Assembly (NCBI GenBank): GCA_035559815.1
Contig: DATMAT010000051.1
Span: forward strand, 1-64,000
Direction: 5' to 3'
Source: Thermodesulfobacteriota bacterium
GTDB taxonomy: Bacteria > Desulfobacterota_D > UBA1144 > Nemesobacterales > CSP1-2
Length of the DNA: 64,000 nucleotides
The stretch's first letter is position 1, and the number at the start of each line of letters is the position of its first letter. The position numbers and the translations under genes are program-made. Of this stretch, positions 19,329 through 26,713 are shown piece by piece. Under the pieces are notes generated by a model. That model had not been told where the DNA came from. It searched no databases and saw only the letters and a list, made by a program, of their open reading frames with translations.

Positions 19329-19453
19329 AAAATAACTTTTATTGATAATTATCTCATGCCGGTCCTTTCCCATAGTTAGTTTAGTGACCTTTAACAGCAA
19401 GATATATAAGCTAGGACATCCAAAATATTCTTATTCAACAAGGGGAAAATTAT

Positions 19454-20101
19454 ATGGAAATTAACCCGGTACTTCTGGTCGTAGATATGCAAAACGGTTT
19501 TTGTGGCATCGGGGGTTCATTCGACCAGTTTGGCTTCAACATACAACCCTATAGAGCGATAATACCCAAAGTCAGAAAGATGATTGATTATATGAGAGAA
19601 AAAGGAGTGCCGATTTATTACTCAAAGGCGATAAGAGAGGCCTCCGGAATAGACCTTATCGACCGGGTACACAAAATCATCCCGGATAGCCGCCGAGAGA
19701 GACTCAAAAAAATGCACCTTTGCATCAGAGATACCTGGGACAGCGAAATCATAGACGAGTTAAAGCCGGAGTCCCACGACTATATAGTGGAGAAAAGGCG
19801 GGACTCTGTATTTCAGGACACAGAATTTGAGCTATGGCTTAAGGCCCTTCGAGCGGACACCATAGTTTTCACCGGAATCGACACCTATGTTTGCGTAGAG
19901 AGCACGGTGAGGGATGCGTTTAACAAGGGCTATGACGTAATTCTATTGAAGGACTGTGTTGCTTCGAGAAATCCCAAACACCATTCAGACTCCATCGAGC
20001 AAATCACTGAGGCCTACGGCCTGGTCTTAGATTCCGATGATTTTATGAAGATGATAGAGAATAAGCAAATAATTCTAATTACGGAAAATAACCCACAATA
20101 A
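19454..20101 (+). CDS. isochorismatase-family cysteine hydrolase
   Basis: The 215-residue protein shows the catalytic triad of the family: D11 in 'LLVVDMQNGF', K114 in 'VEKRRDS', and C147 in 'GIDTYVCVEST'. Members include nicotinamidases, N-carbamoylsarcosine amidases and ureidoacrylate hydrolases, which cleave amides or ureides; isochorismatases proper lack the cysteine. It is flanked by two paralogous glycosyltransferases and ends 16 bases before the second one, so it is probably co-transcribed with it. Its substrate is unknown; an amide-linked metabolite linked to glycerate metabolism is only a guess. Confidence 0.8.
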   Translation: MEINPVLLVVDMQNGFCGIGGSFDQFGFNIQPYRAIIPKVRKMIDYMREKGVPIYYSKAIREASGIDLIDRVHKIIPDSRRERLKKMHLCIRDTWDSEIIDELKPESHDYIVEKRRDSVFQDTEFELWLKALRADTIVFTGIDTYVCVESTVRDAFNKGYDVILLKDCVASRNPKHHSDSIEQITEAYGLVLDSDDFMKMIENKQIILITENNPQ

Positions 20102-20117
20102 AATCAATGGAGGGAGT

Positions 20118-21410
20118 ATGGCGCCTAAGAAAGGAAAAAAGACGCTCAACATTCTGGACATTGATGATGAAGCTAAGAGAAAGGTAGAAGAGATTGAGCA
20201 TGCAGACATAGTGGTTGGGATTCCCAGTTTCAACAACGAAAAGACCATCGGCCATGTGGTTAAAGCCGCGGAATACGGACTGGCCAAGTATTTCCCAAAC
20301 ATGAAAGCGGTTTTGGTGAATTCCGACGGCGGTTCAAAGGATAAAACGAAGGATGTAGTAAGGGATACGGGGGTGTATCACAGCCTCAATACCATCCTGG
20401 TAGACCACCCGATCTCCCCGGCGGCGCAGGTAATCGCCACTTATAATGGGATTCCGGGAAAAGGGAGTGCCCTGAAGGCCATATTCGAGGTTTCGGACAG
20501 GCTGGGGGCTAAGGCCTGTGTCCTGCTAGACTCCGACTTGCGAAGCGTCACTCCGGAGTGGATAGAGCTACTGGCCAGGCCGATTATAAGAAGAGGGTAC
20601 GACTACGTTTCGCCATTTTACTCGCGCCACAAATATGACGGCACCATTACGAATATGGTGGTGTATCCGCTCACCAGGGCGCTTTATGGGAAAAGGGTGA
20701 GGCAGCCGATAGGAGGCGATTTTGGCATCTCTAAAAAGTTGATTAAAAACTATCTGGATAAGGCCGTCTGGGGAACGGATGTAGCCAGATACGGTATTGA
20801 CATCTGGATGACTACGGTGGCCATAAGCGAGGATTTCAAGATTTGCCAGTCTTTTTTGGGGGCCAAGATCCATGATGCAAAAGACCCTGGTAAATCGCTG
20901 GGCCCGATGTTTAGGCAGGTCGTAGCCACCGTTTTTAGGCTGATGAAAGACTATGAAGGCGATTGGAAAGAGATAAAAGAGAGCATCCCCACGGCGATGT
21001 ACGGTTTTGTGTCCGAGGTCTACCCGGAACCGATAGAAGTAACCCTGGAGCCGATGATAGAAAATTTTAACTCGGGGCTTCGGGAACACGCCGAGTTTTG
21101 GAAGAAGTTCCTGCCGGATGAACGGTTGTATGAATTAAATCAAATAGCTTCACTCGGTATAAACGAGTTTCGTTTTCCTCCTGAAGTTTGGGTGAAAGCA
21201 GTCTATGATTTTGCGGCGGGATTCAACAAAGCCAAGGGTGCGGATAAGGAGAGAATCGTGGAATCGATGACCTCTCTCTATTTCGGACGGGTAGCGTCGT
21301 TTGTAATCGAGAGTAAAGACCTGAAGACCTATGATGCAGAGCTTCTCATAGAAACCCAGGCTCTCAAGTTTGAGGAGCTAAAACCCTATCTCCTGGAAAG
21401 ATGGGGATAG
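20118..21410 (+). CDS. GT-A glycosyltransferase resembling mannosylglycerate/glucosylglycerate synthase (paralogue 2)
   Basis: The 430-residue paralogue of the protein at 18017 keeps all its key elements: 'ADIVVGIPSFNNE', 'NSDGGSKDKT', 'GIPGKGSALKAIFE', the metal-binding 'LLDSDLRSVTPEW', 'RQPIGGDFGIS' and 'WGTDVARYGIDIWM'. It has a longer insertion after the second motif (about residues 75-105, with a 'DHPISPAAQ' segment). It should be a retaining enzyme making a hexosylglycerate from NDP-hexose and glycerate. GGAGGGAG precedes the ATG. Two such genes plus gpgS-gpgP in one 13-kb stretch suggests two routes to glucosylglycerate or products with more than one sugar. Confidence 0.72.
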   Translation: MAPKKGKKTLNILDIDDEAKRKVEEIEHADIVVGIPSFNNEKTIGHVVKAAEYGLAKYFPNMKAVLVNSDGGSKDKTKDVVRDTGVYHSLNTILVDHPISPAAQVIATYNGIPGKGSALKAIFEVSDRLGAKACVLLDSDLRSVTPEWIELLARPIIRRGYDYVSPFYSRHKYDGTITNMVVYPLTRALYGKRVRQPIGGDFGISKKLIKNYLDKAVWGTDVARYGIDIWMTTVAISEDFKICQSFLGAKIHDAKDPGKSLGPMFRQVVATVFRLMKDYEGDWKEIKESIPTAMYGFVSEVYPEPIEVTLEPMIENFNSGLREHAEFWKKFLPDERLYELNQIASLGINEFRFPPEVWVKAVYDFAAGFNKAKGADKERIVESMTSLYFGRVASFVIESKDLKTYDAELLIETQALKFEELKPYLLERWG

Positions 21411-21446
21411 AGATAGGCCCCAGCCAATGGTATTATAAATAAGATA

Positions 21447-22409
21447 GTGAATCTTATTGGAAATAACACCTCGGACTATTTAAAAGGGAATAGAAGAAAG
21501 AGGTCTATTCTTCCCTTTATAGCTTTATCCATTCTCTTTCACCTGTTTCTTGTCCTACTCTATCTCCTGCTCTATCCGCCGGACAGGCAGGCGGTAAAGC
21601 CAAAGGAAAAGCCGGAGTTTATAGAGATAACCCAGGTTCCAATACCTAAGGAAAAAGAGACCGAGCCTCCGGAAGAGACGAAACGCCTTGCGGAAAGGTC
21701 TCATCAGGCCCCTGAGGAAAAAACAAAGGATGATTTTACCAAGGAAGGGGCGGTAAGTGCACTACCTCAGCCCAAACAGCCCAGCCAAACCAAGAAGACC
21801 GAGGAGAAGACCCAACCCTCCAAACAGTCTAAAGAGGTAAAAACGGCGAAGAAGGAGCCAAGGAAAGAAGTAAGTACGGATAAGTCCCGCCAGGTTGCCT
21901 CTATCCCAAAAGTGGAAAAGGACTCGGAGTTGGCCAGAAAACAGTTGGAGGAGAGAAGACCCCCCGACCTCAGTAAAGAAGACCTTTTTAGCGCTGTTCC
22001 CCGTCAACCTTCCCAGGAACAACAGGCTTCTCAAGGGTTTCTGGGGGCCAGGAATATAGAGAAGAAAGAAGATACGGTTGATTTCAACACAACTGAATTC
22101 AAGTACATCTCGTATTTCAACAAGCTTAAAAGGCAGATAGAAGGGGTATGGAATTATCCGGAGTTGTCTCGTTTGAGGGGGGAACAGGGTGAGCTTTTTC
22201 TTATATTTACGATTAGAAGAGACGGGCAACTGGAGGATGTTAAGTTGATAAACTCTTCTGGATACGCTCGTCTTGATGATGAAGCAATCCGGGCAATCGA
22301 TGTCGCCGCTCCATTTCCTCCTTTCCCCAGTCAATGGGGGAGCCTGGAGAGGCTCAATGTAAGGGCTGTATTCAGGTATCAGATAAGCTACGGATGGCAG
22401 ATAAGGTAG
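21447..22409 (+). CDS. TonB-family energy transducer
   Basis: The 320-residue protein has one N-terminal membrane segment (about residues 20-42, 'LPFIALSILFHLFLVLLYLL'), a long lysine-, glutamate- and proline-rich periplasmic stretch (about 45-200) and a C-terminal TonB domain (about 215-315: 'YFNKLKRQIEGVWNYPE', 'GQLEDVKLINSSGYARLDDEA' in sense). TonB couples the proton-motive force to outer-membrane transporters, so this is the best evidence in the window for a diderm cell. No exbB/exbD are adjacent. The start is a GTG at 21447; there is no good ribosome binding site. Confidence 0.82.
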   Translation: MNLIGNNTSDYLKGNRRKRSILPFIALSILFHLFLVLLYLLLYPPDRQAVKPKEKPEFIEITQVPIPKEKETEPPEETKRLAERSHQAPEEKTKDDFTKEGAVSALPQPKQPSQTKKTEEKTQPSKQSKEVKTAKKEPRKEVSTDKSRQVASIPKVEKDSELARKQLEERRPPDLSKEDLFSAVPRQPSQEQQASQGFLGARNIEKKEDTVDFNTTEFKYISYFNKLKRQIEGVWNYPELSRLRGEQGELFLIFTIRRDGQLEDVKLINSSGYARLDDEAIRAIDVAAPFPPFPSQWGSLERLNVRAVFRYQISYGWQIR

Positions 22410-22427
22410 TTGATAATAATTAATAAT

Positions 22428-22479
22428 GTAGGGAACGCATATCCTTCGACCTTGCTCAGGACGGGTATGCGTTCCTTAC
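22428..22479. repeat. palindromic repeat, GTAG...CTAC family, copy 2, with inserted loop
   Basis: Arms GTAGGGAACGCAT (22428-22440) and ATGCGTTCCTTAC (22467-22479) match copy 1 but enclose a 26-base loop that itself carries 'CTTCGAC...CTCAGGACG', part of another dispersed repeat. It lies between convergent tonB and purM and could act as a bidirectional terminator. Confidence 0.65.
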
Positions 22480-22497
22480 CAAATTTTCGTGGACTTT

Positions 22498-23541
22498 TCA
22501 CTTTATTATAACCTTCTCCTCTCCCCTTTTTCTCCTTCTCACCTCCCCGATAACCCTGGCCTTTTCTCCAAGCCTCCTGAGCTTTCTCAAAACGGCGTCT
22601 GCCTCTTGATCGGCCGTAACCACGGTCATTCCTATCCCGCAGTTGAATGTCCTGAACATCTCCTTTCTGTCCAGCCGGCCGGCGAGCTTGATTAATTTTA
22701 TAAGAGGGGGAATTTCCCAAAGTGAGGCGTCCAGGACAACATTAAACTTTTTAGGAATTACCCGCGGTATGTTCTCTAAGAGTCCTCCGCCTGTGATATG
22801 GGCCAAGGCGTTCAGGTGGAATTCCTTTTGGAGCGAGAGTATTGTTTTTACATAAATGCGTGTTGGCTCCAGAAGCTCTTCTCCAAGTGGGCGGCTGAGC
22901 GGGCTGGGAATGTCCGAGAGACTCAATTTTAGTTTTTCAAAAAGGACCTTTCTGGCAAGAGAATATCCGTTAGAATGAAGCCCGCTTGAGGAAATGCCGA
23001 TTACCAAATCCCCGGGCTTGACCTTAGAGCCGTCGATGATTTTGTCTCTATCTACGATCCCGACCACAAAGCCGGCCAGGTCAAATTCTCCCTTGTTATA
23101 AAAACCGGGCATCTCCGCCGTTTCGCCCCCCAGGAGTGCACATCCCGCTTTTTTACATCCCCGTACTATCCCCTTGATTATTTCTACCCCTTCTCCGGGT
23201 TTTAGCTTTGAAGTGGCCAGGTAGTCGAGAAAGAATAGGGGTTCTGCGCCGCAGGTGATTATGTCGTTCACGTTCATAGCCACCAGGTCAATGCCTATGG
23301 TGTCCAGTCTCCCGGCCATGAATGCTATTTTGAGCTTGGTTCCCACTCCGTCAGTAGAGGCGACGAGAATGGGTTTCCGGTATTTATCTATAGGGGGAGA
23401 GAAGCAACCGGCGAACCCTCCGATCTTTCCTATTACGCATTTATTATGGGTAGATTTGGCCAGGGGTTTTATAAGCTCGACGAAAAGATTTCCGGCACTA
23501 ACATCCACACCGGCACTTTTATAAGTGATCTTTTTAGCCAC
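22498..23541 (-). CDS. purM: phosphoribosylformylglycinamidine cyclo-ligase (AIR synthetase)
   Basis: The 347-residue protein is a standard PurM: 'YKSAGVDVSAGN' at the N-terminus, the ATP-binding 'VASTDGVGTKLKIA', 'NDIITCGAEPLFFLDY', the signature 'GCALLGGETAEMPGFY', and 'HITGGGLLENIPRV'. It converts FGAM and ATP to AIR in purine synthesis. It is convergent with tonB and has no purine genes beside it. A distant relative with no obvious purine role lies at 45649. Confidence 0.95.
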   Translation of the reverse strand: MAKKITYKSAGVDVSAGNLFVELIKPLAKSTHNKCVIGKIGGFAGCFSPPIDKYRKPILVASTDGVGTKLKIAFMAGRLDTIGIDLVAMNVNDIITCGAEPLFFLDYLATSKLKPGEGVEIIKGIVRGCKKAGCALLGGETAEMPGFYNKGEFDLAGFVVGIVDRDKIIDGSKVKPGDLVIGISSSGLHSNGYSLARKVLFEKLKLSLSDIPSPLSRPLGEELLEPTRIYVKTILSLQKEFHLNALAHITGGGLLENIPRVIPKKFNVVLDASLWEIPPLIKLIKLAGRLDRKEMFRTFNCGIGMTVVTADQEADAVLRKLRRLGEKARVIGEVRRRKRGEEKVIIK

Positions 23542-23960
23542 GAACTTGAAGGATACCTGAGAGATGTTTCTATTAACAATACCTGTTGAATACCCGTAGT
23601 CATACTACAGGGATGAAAACGGGTTACCCGAAGGGCAGAAAAGTGTATATGACATCGATAGAATAAAGTAAGAAGAATCTTTGAACTCCTAATATAGTCG
23701 GTAGGAGCGGCTTCCAGCCGCGATATGAGAAATCACCACAAGCCTGTCCTGAGCTGGTTCCCGATTTAATTGGGGAAGGGATGGCGCTCTTATAAATAAA
23801 TTGATAGGTGGGTACACAGAGTATTATAGTAAAGGGAATCAGCTTTTTATTTTAGATGCGCCGTGGTTCTAACACGGGAGTTTCACTATTTGAATGTTTG
23901 TTCTTTTAGCAAGGTACTACTTTTGCTTCCCAGCAGAGGAAGCAAAAGTAGCTTGGTTGC
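23542..23960. other. intergenic with REP-like element and hairpin
   Basis: No gene is visible. About 23700-23726 carries a short REP-like palindrome (GTAGGAGCGGCTTCCAGCCGC), and about 23740-23780 a 'CCTGTCCTGAGCTGGTTCCCGATTTAAT' type dispersed repeat in degenerate form. The right end has the hairpin listed separately. Confidence 0.5.
23917..23951 (-). terminator. 14-bp perfect hairpin downstream of hsp20
   Basis: CTACTTTTGCTTCC (23917-23930) and its exact complement (23938-23951) enclose a seven-base loop, nine bases beyond the stop codon of the Hsp20 gene. The 14-base stem is strong; a U-tract is absent on the hsp20 strand, so termination is plausible but not certain. Confidence 0.55.
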
Positions 23961-24407
23961 TTAATTGATTTTAATCTGTTTTGGTTTTGCCTGCTCGGTC
24001 TTGGGGAGGGTAAGCGTGAGCACACCGTCTTTGTAATTGGCCTTTATCCCATCGGCATCTACGGTTTGAGGAAGCGTAAAGCTGCGGACGAAGGTTCCAT
24101 ACGCACGCTCGATTCTCACGTAATTGTCTCTTTTTACATCCTCCACGAATTTCTTCTCCCCCTTGATGGTGAGTGTGCTATCCCTCAGGTCAATTTGTAT
24201 ATCCTCTTTGTTCATTCCAGGCAGGTCAGCGCTGACCACATAGCTGTTCTCAGTCTCGTAGATGTCCACCGCCGGTGCCCACATTCCTTTCTCTAAATCC
24301 TCCCTGTCTCCCGCGAAAAAACCCCTCAGGGTCTCCTCGAACAACCTGTTTATTCTGTCTTGAAGTGAACCAAAATCTCTCATTGGATCCAACCTCATGA
24401 TCGCCAT
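23961..24407 (-). CDS. small heat-shock protein, Hsp20/alpha-crystallin family
   Basis: The 148-residue chaperone has the alpha-crystallin domain at about residues 43-138 ('PAVDIYETENSYVVSADLPGM', 'DIQIDLRDSTLTIKGEK', 'GTFVRSFTLPQTVD', 'ANYKDGVLTLTLPK', each in sense) and a C-terminal IXI motif 'QIKIN' for oligomer contacts. These proteins bind unfolding polypeptides without ATP. AGGAGGTGAG precedes the ATG, and a recognisable promoter lies upstream, so it is probably a single-gene transcript ended by the 23917 hairpin. Confidence 0.94.
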   Translation of the reverse strand: MAIMRLDPMRDFGSLQDRINRLFEETLRGFFAGDREDLEKGMWAPAVDIYETENSYVVSADLPGMNKEDIQIDLRDSTLTIKGEKKFVEDVKRDNYVRIERAYGTFVRSFTLPQTVDADGIKANYKDGVLTLTLPKTEQAKPKQIKIN

Positions 24408-25556
24408 TTTCGCTCACCTCCTATTTGAATTTGAATTTCTTTCTGACAAAAAATAAATTAATCATTGTCTTAAAACCGTCAAGGGTGTTTTTGGCTGATA
24501 ATGCTGGAGAAATCCGCTACTCCTTCGTTGCCATAATGCATCCTTACTTAAGCTAATTGGTAACGCCTAATTTTTCAAAATGAGAGATTGCCTTGCCGGA
24601 AGTCAGAGAGAAGAGTTGACATTCGCTAGGTGTCATTGCAAGGGGAAAGAAACAATTCTCTCAGGCCTGTCATTGCGAGGACACTGAGCAAAGCGAAGGG
24701 GACGAAGCAATCCATCTCAAATGTCATTCCGACCCTTGTCCCGAATCCTTCGGCTTCGCTCAGGATAAACTCCTGTGAGGGAGGTTGGGAGGAATCTTGA
24801 TAGATCCTTCGCTAGTCCTTCGCTTCCGCTCAAGACATGGCTCAGGATGACACTTCGTGTCAGATTGCCACGCCGCCAAAAGACGGCGGCTCGCAATGAC
24901 ATGGTAGGAGGACAGGAATTCCTTCGGCAGGTTCGGAGCCTGTCCATAGCTAGTCCCCGATTTAATCGGGGAAGGGATAAATTCGATAACCGAAGCAATC
25001 CCGTCTCTAGAAGCTTATGTTAACAAGACCTTCAAATATGATTTGAGCGTATGTAATTTGGATAGCATTTACCTAACGAACATAAAAGGACAACCTGATT
25101 TAAAAAAAATATTCTTATCTGTTTAAAAAGCTTCTTTTACAGGAGCAGATTTATTATTTTCTGATTATCTTGGACAGCAAAAGCAAAAAAGGGATCCTGG
25201 TAATTGTTTCTTTACACATCGGGCGAAGTTATTTGAAAGTTAAACTATTTTTGGGTATAAATTCCAGCTTTAATAGATGATGTTGCGAACACTATACTTC
25301 TTGTCATCCCCGTCCCCCGGTTAAACCGGGGGATCGATCGGGGATCCATCTTTTTGAAAAGCTGGATTCCCACTCCCCGCCTGCGCGGGGACAAGCTTCG
25401 TGGGAATGACCAATCAGCGGATCGCCGCTTAAGCCTATGCCTGTCCTTCGGTTAAACCGTGGGATTAATAGGGTAAGTTACAGGAATAACAGCTTCGAGT
25501 TAAGTAGGATTAACGATGCGTAACATGAATCGACAGAATTTAGGGGGAAGTGAAGT
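24408..25556. other. long intergenic repeat cluster
   Basis: I find no gene in this stretch of about 1.15 kb. It is a mosaic of dispersed repeats: 'CATTGCGAGG...GAAGCAATCC' blocks (about 24600-24720), 'CTTCGCT...CAGGAT' blocks (about 24740-24990), the longer repeat at about 24974-25190 that matches about 8238-8400, and a hairpin-forming block at about 25300-25410 with 'GTCATCCCCG', 'CGGGGATCCATCTTTTTGAA' and 'GGGAATGAC' parts that recurs at about 63862-63945. The right end carries the start region of bpsA. Confidence 0.55.
24455..24482 (-). promoter_or_regulatory. promoter of hsp20
   Basis: On the reverse strand TTGACG (complement of 24477-24482) and TAATTT (complement of 24455-24460) are 16 bases apart, about 48 bases before the start codon. 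No CIRCE or ROSE-like element was recognised. Confidence 0.5.
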
Positions 25557-26603
25557 ATGAATTTCAATCATCTGGCTAAGGAAATATCATCTCGTTCTCG
25601 TATTAAGGTTTCAATCAAGGACGTAGAGAGGTTTTTGGGAGCGCTTCGCAAGACCAAGATGCCGTGGGAGCTGGCTGACCTATCCGATTTCCCCGTTCCG
25701 GCTGTTTTCGAGTCCATGAAGGTTTTAAAGGAGAAGGAACTGATTGCAATATCTGACGGCGGCATTCGGCTTACCGCCAAGGGAAAAAAGATTGCCAGGG
25801 ATCTACACCCGGTGGAAGATATATCCTGCCCCAAGTGCGAGGGCAGGGGGATAAGTTTAGAAAAATTCAAAGAACTGGAGGAGAGGTTTCTCAAGATTCA
25901 GAGGAGACGACCCAAACCGGTAAGGCGTTACGACCAGGGATATGTAACCCCAAAAACCACGCTGTCCCGTTTTGCCCTGGCATACGAGAGGGGGGATATC
26001 GCCGGGAAAGAAATAATAGTGTTGGGCGATGACGATTTGATGAGCATAGTTTTGGGACTTTCCAGTCTTGCAAAAAGGATCACCGTCGTAGAGATCGATA
26101 AGAGGTTAACGGACTTCATCGAGGGGACGGCGGAAAAAGAGGGATTTCAAGTTAACGTACAGACCTTTGACCTGAGGCATCCACTTCCCCAGGACCACAT
26201 TAAAAAATATGATGCCTTTTTCACCGACCCGCCGGAAACCTTGAAAGCGGCCGACGCCTTCATAGGGCGCGGAATATCCGCACTGCGTGCCCCCGGTTCG
26301 GCCGGGTATTTCGGGTTAACCAGGAGGGAAGCTTCTCTCACTAAGTGGTACGGTGTTCAAAAATTGCTTCTTAAATATAGAATCGTATTTACCGACATAA
26401 TCCACAATTTCAACGAGTACGTAAACTGGGGCTACGAAGAGGAGACCAGGGCCTGGAGGCTGTCGCCGCTAAAGGTTAGACCCCGGAAGAACTGGTACAG
26501 GTCTGCACTCTACCGGTTCGAGACTCTCGACGGCTTCAGGGGGAACTTCAAGGATTACGGTAAAGAAAATATATATGAAGATGTGGAAAGCTCGACGACC
26601 TGA
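25557..26603 (+). CDS. bpsA: N4-bis(aminopropyl)spermidine synthase (branched-chain polyamine synthase)
   Basis: The 348-residue protein matches BpsA, which adds two aminopropyl groups from decarboxylated S-adenosylmethionine to the central nitrogen of spermidine, giving branched polyamines that stabilise nucleic acids at high temperature. It has an N-terminal winged-helix-like region, a CPKC pair (C91/C94), the aminopropyltransferase Rossmann core with the catalytic 'VLGDDDLMS' (GDDD at 157-160), 'TVVEIDKRL' for donor binding, and 'FFTDPPET' (about 221-228). The family is known from Thermococcus, Thermus-type and other thermophiles. GGGGGAAG lies upstream of the ATG. The gene stands alone between repeats. 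Confidence 0.9.
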   Translation: MNFNHLAKEISSRSRIKVSIKDVERFLGALRKTKMPWELADLSDFPVPAVFESMKVLKEKELIAISDGGIRLTAKGKKIARDLHPVEDISCPKCEGRGISLEKFKELEERFLKIQRRRPKPVRRYDQGYVTPKTTLSRFALAYERGDIAGKEIIVLGDDDLMSIVLGLSSLAKRITVVEIDKRLTDFIEGTAEKEGFQVNVQTFDLRHPLPQDHIKKYDAFFTDPPETLKAADAFIGRGISALRAPGSAGYFGLTRREASLTKWYGVQKLLLKYRIVFTDIIHNFNEYVNWGYEEETRAWRLSPLKVRPRKNWYRSALYRFETLDGFRGNFKDYGKENIYEDVESSTT

Positions 26604-26620
26604 ATACCGTTTCTATTTTA

Positions 26621-26693
26621 GCCACGAATGGGCACGAATGAACACGAAAGATTCAAAATATCTTATTCGTGTAAATTCGTGTTAATTTGTGGC
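26621..26693. repeat. GCCACGAAT inverted repeat, copy 1
   Basis: A 73-base imperfect palindrome beginning GCCACGAATGGGCACGAATG and ending with TTCGTGTTAATTTGTGGC. It separates bpsA from carB and its right arm supplies a spurious in-frame ATG for carB. Six related elements lie between 45.5 and 56.7 kb. Confidence 0.8.
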
Positions 26694-26713
26694 AAAACCA
26701 AATAATTTTTTTA

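Noticed and set aside
24408-25556. Possible CRISPR array, because of many short repeats
   Set aside because: Repeats differ in sequence and spacing, belong to several dispersed families, and no cas genes are present.
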